Positions 51,176-61,700 of a stretch of 64,000 nt of DNA are shown piece after piece (within the stretch, counting starts at the first letter, position 1; every line of letters begins with the position of its first letter). Made by a program: the position numbers and the translations under genes. A model generated the notes under the pieces. That model worked only from the letters and a program-made list of their open reading frames with translations. It ran no database searches and was not told the DNA's origin. Origin of the DNA: Aquila chrysaetos chrysaetos (lineage: Eukaryota > Chordata > Aves > Accipitriformes > Accipitridae); NCBI RefSeq assembly GCF_900496995.4, contig NC_044018.1, forward strand, positions 30,647,825-30,711,824. The letters run 5' to 3'.

Positions 51176-54100
51176 CCCTCCCGCCGCGGCCGCGCCGCCG
51201 ACTTCCGCTTCCGCCGCCGATCACCGCCCACCCGGTAACGGCCGCCGAGGAGCAGGCGGCAGCCAACGAGAATGGGGGGGGGGGGGCTCGCGTGGCATCA
51301 TCGTGGAGTGACGGCTGAGCCGACCTATCGGAAGGCCGCTGCGACCTCACTCGCGTCTCCCCCGCTGCCTGCCGCGCTGACTGACAGGGCCTGCACCCTA
51401 TCAGCGTAGCTTGGGCAGGAACCAGCCATGGTCCCGCTCTCGGTTACCACGGTGACTAACAAGCGCGCCAGTCAACCCGGAGGCACGCCCAGCCCGTAGC
51501 AACCGCGAGCCCCGCCTTAGAAACGGCTCTGACAGGCACGCCCCTCATCCTATCAGAGCACAGGCCCGCCCTGCCCCGCCCTCCCGCCCCCTCCTGAAGC
51601 CCGCCTGATTGACATGCGCCTCCTGCTATCAGGAAGCGGTCTCGCGTTGTTTTTGTGAGGGGTTCACGCGTGGGGGAGACGCAGGTCCCGCCCCTCAGCC
51701 CCCCACGGCCGCTCCGGCCCCGCGGCCTCGGGGGCCGCCCGGCCTCGCCGTGCTCTGCCGCGCCTGGGACGGGGCTCCGCCGGGGCGGCGGCTCAGCCGG
51801 GCCGCGGGTGGGCGTGGGCGTGGGCCCGGGACAAGGAGCCTTTCTCCGGCCGGGCCGCGGAGCCGCGCCTGCCCCGGCGTGGGACGGACAGCCCCCGGGG
51901 GGAGCGGGGCAGCCCGGGGGGGGTCCCGTGGGGCCGGGGCGACCCCCCGCAGCGGGGGGATCCTGCATCCCAGGGGCGAAGGGTCGGCTCGGCGAGGTCG
52001 GGGGGCGCCGCCAGCCCCGGGAAGGGGGGTGGGCTGCCCCCCGCTCCGTGGGTCCCTCCCCGTGGGGCGGCGGGCGCCAGGACGCCGGGTGCGCCGGCCG
52101 CCCGTGGGCGGGGAGCCGGCTCGGGCGGCCTCCCCCACCCCCCTCGGGCCGTGGGCGGCGGAGCCGGGAAGCGGCGGGGCCGTGGGCGGAGGATGTGCGT
52201 CAGCCGGGGGCAGCGCCGGGCCCTGGGAACGGCCCCGCCGCGCCGGACGCCTGGTCGCGGGGGAGCGTGGGAGGGGGGCGGCCGGCCGAGGCGGGGAGAG
52301 GGGGAGCTGGAGCTGGACCCCCGCGTCGGGGACTCTGCCCACGGGGGAGCCCCGGCAGTTCCCCCGCGCACCCCACTCCCCCCAGCCCCGGGGACGTGCC
52401 CCGGGTCCGGCCACGGCCCCCCCGGGCAGGAGTGTGCGGGGGCGGCTGGACCCACGCCAGGCGCCCGGCCGCGCCAGCCGCGGTATAAATAGCGCCGCGC
52501 CACGCAGGGCCGGAGACGGGGTGGGGGCCATCAACCTCCCGCGGGGCCCGGGGTGCTGCGGGCGGGGGGATTCAGCGTCCCTTCCCCCCCCTCGCCCCCC
52601 AAGAAACCTCCCTCCGCTCCCCGTCTCGCTGCTCTGGGGCAAGGCCTGCGCCGTGGGGTTTTCACCCTGAAGCCTATCGATGGCAGCCTGTGTCTGCCGG
52701 TGACCGGGAGGCTGAGACACAAACCGCCAGCCCTTCGCAAGGGGCTCTGGCGCCCCGGCACCCGCGACGGGACGGGACGGGGGTGCTCCTGGGACAGGGC
52801 CGGGGGAACGGGGACGGCGGTGCCCGGGAGCATCGCCGCGCTTTGCCGGGCTGCTGCAGGAACCGGAGGTGCTGCGAGCACAGCCCGTGGGACCCCGGCC
52901 GGCGGGGGGGGGGGCGGGGGGGGGAAGGCTGCACCCTCTGGGGACCGCCAGGTTCCCGAGGGCACGGCCCCGGGTGCTGCCGGCCCGGGGTGCCGGGTGC
53001 GCCCGCGAGCACCGGTCCCCGCACACCTGCGGGTCCAGCCCGGGGCCGGGGGCTGCGCGACCCCCCGACCGGCGTCCCCTCCGCCCGGCGCCGCCTCCGG
53101 GGGGTCCTGCCTCCCCCTACGGACGGCCCCCCAGTGCCTCGCGTGTCCGCCCCGGTCCCCCGCGCGTCCCGTCCGGGACACCGGCCCGGTTCCCCGCTGC
53201 CCACCGCAGCAGCGGCTGCCCGGGCTGCGGGACCCCGGTACCGCCGTGCAGGGCGCCGGTCCCCGCTCCCCCTCCCCCCCCCCACCTCCCGGTGCCGCTG
53301 CGCCTCACGCCCGAGGGGGGGGCCGGTGCCACCGCCTCCGCCCGCTGCCCCCCCCCCCGCCGCGGCCGCCCGCGCTGCGCTCGGCGGGGGCGGCAGCCGC
53401 GGGATCCGCCCCCGGGGCCTCCCACGCCGCGGCGCAGCCGGGGCCGCTGCTATTTCACGGTACCGCCCGTGTGGGCGGCGCGCAGAAGCGGCGCGGCGCG
53501 GCGGAGCGAGCGTGCCCGGCCCGGCCGCGGGACCCCCGAGCCCCGGGACCCCCCGGCCCCAGCCGCCGCCAGCGCCCGGTCCGCCGCGGAGCGCCGTTTT
53601 CGGAGCCCCCGCCGCCGCTGCCCCCCCCCCTCCCGGCATACGGCGGCCGCGCACGGGGCGGGCGTTGCGGCCGGAGGCGGCTCCAGCCGGCGGTGAGCGA
53701 CCGGGGGGGGGCGGCGGGAGGGGACGAGGGGTCCGGGGGGATCTGCAAGGGGCGGGGGGGGAGGACGGGACGGGGCAGCGGATGGGCCCGGGGCACCGGC
53801 GGGCACGGAGCAGGGCGGGGGACCCGGGGGCGGATGGCCCCGGTGGGACCGGGACGCCGGCACATCACCGGCCCTGTGCCGTCGGGGATGGGGAGGGCTG
53901 GGGCGGCCCCGGGCGCGTGTCCGGGCCCACGCGGGGGCCCCGGGGGGGTGCCGGCGGCGGGAGGGGGGGGGCTGGGCACGGCCCCGGGCGGGCAGGGGGG
54001 AAGGGGGGGGGCCCTGCTTGCCTCTGTGCCCTGTCCGAGGGAGCTGTGGCCACGGGGTCCGTCCCAGCCCAGGGAGCACGGGTGGGCCTGGGTGCCCTGT

Positions 54101-54238
54101 GGGGTTTGGGGACCCTGAAACACCCCGTGTCACCCCGTCCCCCGGGGGCTATCCCCGCCCCGTACTCAAGGGTGGGGAGAGGGCTTCTCCTGCATGTCCA
54201 TCTGTCCGCCCCCCGTCGTGACACCATCCGTCCCGCAG
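51176..54238. promoter_or_regulatory. Shared CpG-rich promoter region between NEMP1 and NAB2, with EGR-type sites and a TATA box
   Basis: Three kilobases of very CpG-rich DNA separate the divergent starts. A perfect GCGTGGGCG (EGR consensus) lies at 51812-51820. CCGTGGGCG sites lie at 52102-52110, 52149-52157 and 52180-52188, and GTGTGGGCG at 53469-53477. A TATAAATA box (plus) lies at 52484-52491. A probable NAB2 noncoding exon ends at 53692 (GGCG/GTGAGC) and joins the acceptor CGTCCCGCAG at 54238. Open frames here are long on several strands only because stop codons are rare in GC-rich DNA. Confidence 0.6.
52484..52491 (+). promoter_or_regulatory. TATA box in the NAB2 upstream region
   Basis: TATAAATA in an otherwise GC-rich island, pointing to a plus-strand start near 52515. 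Whether it serves NAB2 (an alternative first exon) or an unspliced RNA is unknown; I could not identify the matching donor with confidence. Confidence 0.55.
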
Positions 54239-54245
54239 GCTCGCC

Positions 54246-57017
54246 ATGGCCCTGCCCCGCACGCTGGGGGAGCTGCAGCTGTACCGGGTGCTGCAGCGCG
54301 CCAACCTGCTGGGCTACTACGAGACCTTCATCCAGCAAGGGGGGGACGACGTGCAGCAGCTCTGCGAGGCAGGCGAGGAGGAGTTCCTGGAGATCATGGC
54401 GCTGGTGGGCATGGCCACCAAGCCCCTGCATGTCCGCCGCCTCCAGAAGGCCCTGCGCGAGTGGGCCTCCAACCCGGGGCTCTTCAGCCAGCCTGTCTCG
54501 GCCGTGCCCGTCAGCAGCATCCCCCTCTTCAAGCTCTCTGAGGCCAGCGGGCGCAAGGCGCTCAGCAACGGGCACGCCAGCCCCAGCGAGGCCGCGGGCA
54601 AGGGGGGCAGCAGCACCGGGACACCCCCGGCCCGCAGTCCCACGGAGTCGGGAGAGAAGCTGTCGCCGTCGGCTGCCCCGCCGTGGCCAGGGAGGAGCAC
54701 CCCCGAGTCGGAGGGCGGCGGGGACGACGAGCCGGGAGGTCCCCCCTTCTCCCCGGGTGGGAGCGGTGGCGACCAGCCGGCAGGCACAGAGGTGCTGGAG
54801 CCAGAGCTGGCGCGGACAGTGGCAGAGAGCGTGGAGCGGCTGCTGCAGAGCTGCCCCCGGGGTGGCGAGGCCGAGCTGCGGGCGCTGATGAAGCTCAACA
54901 AGAAGCTGGCCAAGGCCGTGGGGCACATCTTCCAGCTGGAGGATGGCGACCGGCACAAGGAGGAGGAGATCCGCCGGCACAGTGCGATCTACGGCCGCGG
55001 CGAGGCCCGGCGTCGTGAGGGCAAGCAGCTCACCCTGCACGAGGTGGGCGGCGTGGCGGGGTCCACGCTCGAAGGTCCTGGGGATGCGCTGGCTCGGGGT
55101 GGGGGCCAAGGCAGCTCTGGAGGTGGAGGGGGGGGGACAGGCTCTGGCCCAGGGAGGAGGTTGGAGTGGGAGCTCCAGCACGGAGGGGGTGGGAGCCAGG
55201 GTCTGCTCCCACCCAGGCGGCATCTGCCTGCCTGGAGCAGATGCCGCCTTTGCCGTGGGGTCCCGTGGGCACTGCCGTCCCTATCCCCGCTCACGCATTG
55301 TCTCTGCCCCCAGCTCATCATCAACGAGGCGGCCGCCCAGTTCTGCCTGCGGGACAACTCGCTGCTGCTGCGGCGCGTCGAGCTCTTCTCGCTCTCGCGG
55401 CAGGTTGCGCGGGAGAGCACCTACCTGTCCTCACTCAAGGTCGCCAGGTGAGCCCAGACCTGGCAAACCCCCTCCTCGCAGGCCGGGGGGGGGTCCTGGC
55501 CATCACCTGCTCTGCGCCCCCGGGAACTGCATCACAACCCAGCGCTTCTGGATGGGAACGGGACCCTGCAGCCCCAAGTTCCCCTTTCCCTCATGTGTGC
55601 TGTTTTCTGTCTGACCTCGGCGGTGTAGAGGATGGCAGGGATGCCTGGCACTGGGAGTGGGGGGGGCCACTGGGGATGCCCCATCCCCTGCCCTCTTCCC
55701 CTAGAGCCCCAGCCTGGCATGCGCCGGATGCCGTGGCCGGGCTGCCTTTTCCCTTCACTCTCCAGCTGCTTCCCCCCCGCTTTTTGCCACCCCCAGCTCC
55801 ATCTGCGCCAAAGCCTCGATCCGCGCCGCCCCCGGCACCGCCCTGCCCGGGCGGCCGCCCACGCCTGCCGCCGCGGCTGGCGCTGCCCACAGCGTGGCAG
55901 GAGGCCGGGCGGGCATGCCTGTAGTGGGGCCTCTGCACAGCCGCCCCCACACCTGACGCAGCCCCTTCTCCTCCCCCCCACGCAGGGCACATCCTGAGGA
56001 GAGCGGGGCTACCATGGCCAAGCGGCTCAAGCAGGAGGTGGGTACCCAGGGGTGCAGAGGGGTGGCACACAGCCACATGCACGGGGGTGCAGGTGCAGGT
56101 GGGTGCGCATGCGCGTGCAGGTGTGCACACCTGTGAGTGCGGGCGGGTGCTCGCCCACACCTGGGCGGGATGGTGCAGTGTGCCCGGGGCTGCCCACACT
56201 GTTTTGGGCAGGCAGTGAGGGGCTCCGGGTCAGCGGCCCTGGGGCTGGTGCTGTGTGTGCAGCCGTGGGCATCCTGGAGCGGGTGGGTGCAGAGCCCCTC
56301 GGCAGGATAGGGCCCATCCACGGTGCTCTGTGCCCACCCGCGCGCTTTTGGCAGGCGGGAGAGCAGAGCCGCTCCGAGCTGCTGCCGCTGCAGGTGGGGC
56401 CGGAGCCCCCTGGGACTGCGTACCGAGCCAGCCTGGAGGAGGACGCAGCCAGCCTCTCTGGGGAGAGCCTCGACGGCCACTTGCAGGGTGAGTGGGGGCC
56501 CCTTCCCATCCTGGGGCGTCCGTGGGCAGGCGGTGGCCGGCCCCCCCCCCCCCCCCCCGCCAGCCCCTCAGCACTGACTCTCACCCTTCTCTCCGCAGCG
56601 GTGGGGGCCTGTCCCCGGCTGACGCCACCGCCCGGCGCGGCCCCCGACGTGCCCCTTGGCCTCCCCCCCCCACGGGCTCTGGAGCCGCCACATTCTCCAG
56701 CAGACGCTGATGGACGAGGGGCTGCGCCTGGCCCGGCTGGTCTCGCACGAGCGCGTGGGGCGGCTCAGCCCCTGCCTGCCGGGGAAGCCCCCGGGACCAG
56801 GTGAGCCCCAGCGGGGCTGAGGGGGGGGGGGTGGGTGCCGTGGACAGGGGTGTCCAGATGGCACTGCTGCCTTCTCCCTATGGAAGTGGTGCCCTGATGA
56901 CATCTTCCCTGTCTCCCCACAGAGTTTGAGGATGGGCTAGCAGAACGGGGTCCTCCGGCTCCCCCGGATCCCCCCCGCGGCACCATCAAGGTGGAACAGG
57001 AGACCAGCCGGCAGTGA
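54246..57017 (+). CDS. NAB2: NAB2, EGR-binding transcriptional corepressor (apparent one-base frameshift in exon 6)
   Basis: NAB2 binds EGR1-3 and recruits repressive chromatin complexes in the nucleus. Coding exons: 54246-55043, 55314-55447, 55986-56037, 56355-56487, 56599-56800, 56923-57017. The N-terminal NCD1 domain reads MALPRTLGELQLYRVLQRAN and EEEFLEIMALVGMATKPLHV. NCD2 includes LARTVAESVERLLQS, KLNKKLAKAVGHIFQLE and INEAAAQFCLRDNSLLLRR. KRLKQE is a nuclear-signal-like run and TIKVEQE near the end fits a SUMO site. The exons total 1414 bases, one too many. The extra base maps to the C9 run at 56663-56671: before it the frame gives CPRLTPPP, after it the +1 frame gives HGLWSRHILQQTLMDEGLRL, which is conserved. 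With eight C the protein would be 470 residues. A sequencing or assembly error in the run is likeliest. Human has an upstream in-frame ATG; none convincing is seen here. Confidence 0.94.
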
Positions 57018-58092
57018 AGTCCCTGCAGCCCCCCACCACCATTAACGAAGCAATAACGTGCTGGGGGACGGGTGCCGGCGGCGCAGCGGTGGTGCTCCGG
57101 GTGTGGAGAGCCAGCGAGGGCTTGGCCACAGCCCCCCCTGGGCCCCATCCCCTCCCGCACCGACGCTCTGGTTACCTCAGCCGCGGCGGGATGCGCCTCC
57201 CCGCAGCAGCAATACCCTTGTCCCCACCAAGCTCTGGGCCCCCGCCGCCCCCCCTGGGGCTGGGAAGCCCTCGATGGACTTGAGCCCCCTGTACAGACCC
57301 TCTTGCCCGCACCGGGCTGCCCGGCCCCCCCCGCCCCGTCGGCTCACCCCTCGTGCTGACCATCTCTCCCCCCTGCCGGGCAGCTTTGGGCAGGCGAGCC
57401 GCGTCCCCCAGCCCCGTTACCGTGCAGGGACAGGCGCTTTACCACCGGCACACGAGCCGCGTGCGGCACCGCGTGCTCCCGCGTCAGCGCTGCCACCCAC
57501 GCCGGGCACACGGTGCTGGCGCGCACAGCCCCGCACACACCCCCGCAGCGCCCACACTCCAGCCGCCAGCCCCCCCCCCCACTCCCCGCAGCATGCACGT
57601 GCAAGCGCACTGTGCACATGCATCGCGACCACCCCCCGCAGCACCGCATTGCCCGCATGCAGCATTTCAGCTGTAAATATCCCCCCACAGCAACCACAGC
57701 TCAGCGCCAGCAACGGCGTGCCCCCCCCCCGCCCCTGCACGCATACCCGCAGCACCCTGCACCCCCCACCTGCACCCAGCCCCCAATTACCTGTGTGTGC
57801 TGCTGTGCAGGGTCCCTGTGCCGTGGGGTGTCACACGTGCCATGGGGTGTCACACACGTACACCCCCTCCCAGCACGAAGCAGGCGGCGTTTGACGGGCA
57901 CTGGGGCAGTCCTGCCCCCCCCCCCAGCCCCTCGGGGCCCCTCCTGCCCCCCCCCCCCCCCATTTCCACAAGCCGTGCCCAGCCCCGGGGTCCCCCACCC
58001 CCTTAGGACTGTGTGGTGTCTTTTTAGAGCATTAGCAACTCTTCCTTTGTAACGTGTACAGTAGATTATTTATTTTGTTATTTTGGAATAAA
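57018..58092 (+). other. NAB2: NAB2 3' UTR with poly(A) signal AATAAA at 58087-58092
   Basis: About 1.07 kb, GC-rich with several C runs (for example 57948-57961), then an AT-rich final 75 bases with GTACAGTAGATTATTTATTT before AATAAA. The end overlaps the STAT6 3' end. Confidence 0.8.
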
Positions 58093-58094
58093 AC

Positions 58095-58728
58095 TTTATT
58101 TTATGGCTTATCTTCCTGCCCCCACACCCCCAGGCTCCCTCTCCATGCCACGGCCCCTCTCCCAGCTGGGGGGGGACAGCTCACAAACCCCAAAGCAAGC
58201 GCTGAGTGCAGGTGTGCGAGGGGTCTGTCCCCCCCAGGACCAGTGCAGAGGGTCCCAGCGTCCCCTGGCCCTGGGAAGGGGGAGGCCCTGTCACACACCA
58301 GGCTGGCACCTCCACCCCAGCGTGTTTCCCGCTGCTGCCTCCCGCCCCCGCAGCTGACTCATCCCAGCCCCCACGGGGCCCGAGCCCGGCAGCGTGGGCT
58401 GGGGGCACCGCGCTCGGTTGCGGGCACCCCCCACGCAGGTCAGGGGTCCTGCGCCTGCACCCCCTCACCCGTCGCCTCCTGGACTGCAGACCCCGGCAGC
58501 AGCGTGGGCAGGCAGCGGCTCTGTACTCCAAAGTGCAGCGTATACACAAGGGGAGGGGGGGCAGGGTGTTACCCAAAGTGCTACCCCCCCATCCCCCCCC
58601 CCCAGAAAATCCCCCCCTCCCCTGCCAGAGCTTCCTCCCCAGCACAAGTTGTATCAAGTCCAGGCACCCAGACAAGGGTGGGGGTGTCACAGTCCAACTC
58701 CCCCCCCCCCAGCAGCCCTGCAGCCTCC
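58095..58728 (-). other. STAT6: STAT6 3' UTR with poly(A) signal AATAAA at 58100-58095
   Basis: Minus-strand UTR of about 630 bases after the STAT6 stop. TTTATT at 58095-58100 is AATAAA on the minus strand, three bases from the NAB2 signal on the other strand. Another minus-strand AATAAA is at 58074-58069. Confidence 0.7.
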
Positions 58729-61700
58729 TCACGCGTGCCCTGGCCGGACACTGTCATCCCACCTAGACTCCCCCAGTCCCCAGCAAGATGCGTTGGGGCT
58801 AGGGTACCCGCTGCGCTGCAGGGGGGGTGTGAAGGGGGGGCACAGCGTGGGGCCCTCCAGGGACACCTCCTGCAGGAACTGGTCGAAGTCTGAGCTGGGT
58901 GGCATGTCCATGCTGGGCGGCATCCTAGGGAGAGAGGAGGCAGGGTCACTTAGGGCAGCCCCCCCCGGCCCCCCCTGCTGACCCCCCATGCTTACCACCT
59001 TGGGGAGCTCTGCAGCGGTGGGTCCACCATCGATGTGAACGGAGCCAGCTCGGGCATCTCCTCATCCTGTGGCTCTGGCGAGGGGCCCCCAGACAGCAGC
59101 TGTGAGGCCTCCCCCGTCATGTACTGGTCAGGCATGAAGGGCCTGAGGGACAAAGAACAGGGGGGTGCTGATATAGGTCATGGGGTACCTCCCTGCCCCC
59201 AGGGTGCTTGCCAGCCCCAAGGCATAGCGGGGGAAAGTGCTTGGTTTGGGGGGGCTGAGGTGGGTCTCAGCACGGGGAGCACCAGTAGCGCAGAGCACTG
59301 GGTGTACTGGTCAGTTGGGGAAGGTGCCTCCAGGTCTGCCCACCCTGGGGCCGCAGCACGGTCAGGAGAAGGGGGGACAGGGCAGTGTGCCCCCCTCTCT
59401 GGCCACATGCCAGGTCTTACAAAGGGTTCCTGAAGGCAAGGTCTTGGCAGCGAGGCAGCACAGGGTCCATGACCAGGGACGGTGAGAGCATCGGTGATGT
59501 GCTGCAGGGAGAAGGAGCAGGAGCACTTAGAGGTGGGGGAAACACCACCTGGCCATGGCTGGGGGTAGTGGGGGGCCCACCCTGCCCCCTGCCCTGAACC
59601 AGCACCACTCCTACCTGGGGAAGGAGGACCCGAGGCTGTCGGGGACCATCATGTTGATGTTGCTTTCACCTGTGGGGTAGCCTGTGGGGACAGGCTGGGG
59701 GCAGAAGGGAGCAGCAGGGCTGCAAGTGCAGACAGAGGAGTTAGCATTCGAGGGTGTTCTCTACCACGGCCCCCTCCACCCCAGCATGTGCCTGGCAGAG
59801 CAGGTCTGCCTCTGCCCAGGCACGGCCAGGCACGGAGCTGGGCACTTACCCGATGGGGCCAAGTACTGACTGCAGGCTCTCTGGGTGCAGCTCAGGCTGC
59901 AGCAGGGGCAGGCTGAACATCTGAGCCTGGGGGGCCTCGGGGGGGCCCCCTGCAGCACTCTGGGGCTGCTGGTCCCTGCAAAAGTGCATCATCCCCATCA
60001 CCACAGGCAGGACTCTGGAGGCTGGACCTCACAGTGCGCAAGAGGCGCGTGTGCAAGTCAGCGCTCGCTCACACATAGGGTGGTGTGCTCACAGACATGC
60101 TCCACTGCAGCTCGGGACACCCGTGGGGGATTCCTCACTCACAAGCACATCCCCATTTTGCCCAGTCAGAATTCCCCCCGCCCAGCAGTGATGCTCAGGC
60201 TGGCCTGGTGAGGTCTGTGCAAGCCCTGGCCCAGCGCAGCTCGGCCCCGCGGAGGGCAGTGCCTGCATGCACAGCTCCTGCGCAGCCGTGGCCTCGCATG
60301 AACACCCACCTCTCGCTTTCCACTGTCATCTTGATGGCGGTGGAGACGTAGCCCCGGCCATCCTTGCCCGTCTGCTCTTCTGCTCGGAGAGGAGAAGCAT
60401 CCCTGAACCACCCCAGCATGGGGCCATGCCGTGCTAACCCTCTTTGCCAGCACTGGCTGCCCCTGCAAGCTCTGGGGCTGGCAGGACCTGAGTGAGACCC
60501 CAAACCCCTCTTCCCTCCCAAACCCCCCTGCTTCTCCCCACAGCATTGCTGGGGAGGCAGATGTGAACCCCGGGGCCCACCTCTGCTCCCACGCACTCAC
60601 TGTTGTAGTGACTCCCAAACGCCTGGTCCTTGGGGGTGTTGGGGTAGAGGTTGCGGAGCTGCCCCAGGTCCCGGATGCGGTCACCGAGGGATCGGATGGA
60701 CAGGTCTTTGGCAGAGAAGGGCTGGATGTTCTCCACCTGGCTGGAGCCTGAGGACAGATACAGCTCAGGGCTCCATAACGCCCGACGTCCCCAGGCCATG
60801 ACACCTCCCCTTCACAGCACTGAGAGCAGCCGCTGTCCCCCCATCTCACCGTCCTTGCCCCGGATGACATGAGCGATAGTGACACCCCCGATCTCCGAGT
60901 CACTGAAGCGGAGCAGGAAGGTCCCATCAGGCTCCGTGCTCAGGAGCTTGCAGACGTACTGCTTGCTGATGAAGCCGATGATGAGCCTAGAGGGATGGAC
61001 AGATGGGAGAGTGGGCCAGCACCAGGGCAGATGGGTGGGACCAGGACTCCCCAGGTCTGGCCCCGGAGCAGCCACGAAATCCTGCTTGGCCCCTGGGCAC
61101 CCACCTGTCTGACCAGTAACTTTTGAGGCATCTCTTGGTGAGGTCAAGGACTCCATCAAACCACTGCCAGAAGGTGAATCCCCGACCAGGCAGGATCTCC
61201 TGGGACAGAGAGAGGGTGTGAGGCTCCCCAGGCCATGCTGGCCCCTGCCCACCCCAGCCAGCCCTCCCAGTAACCTTGTTGAACTGAGCCCAGGAGACGC
61301 TGCGGCTCTGGAAGTCCTCGAAGCTGGCGCTGTGGTCGTTAAAGATCTTCTGGGCCAGGAAGAAGTAGTGCTCCTTGAGAAGCCCCTTAGTGGTCTGCAC
61401 CTCCGCCATGAACTTCAGATTCAGTGTATCACACATCTTCTCCCAGGGCACCCGCTCAGCCACCACGAAGGGCACCCGGTCCTGCAGCAGGGCAGGACAG
61501 CATCAAGACAGCGGCTCACCCGCGGCCCTGTCCCAGCCCACTGCATCCCACCCGCGTGCCAGGGTTCCTGCTCCAGCCTGCCGGTCGTTCCCATCCCAGA
61601 GCTGGACCCAATCCCAGCGGCCCGGCAGCTCCTTTCCTCGCCCTGCAGCCCTTTCCTCCAGCTTGTGGCACTCACAATCTCGGAGAAGGCGTTATCCCAC

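Noticed and set aside
51609-54888. Long open frames on both strands between NEMP1 and NAB2
   Set aside because: CpG-island artefacts: Pro/Arg/Gly/Ala-rich, overlapping one another on both strands, with no recognisable domain.
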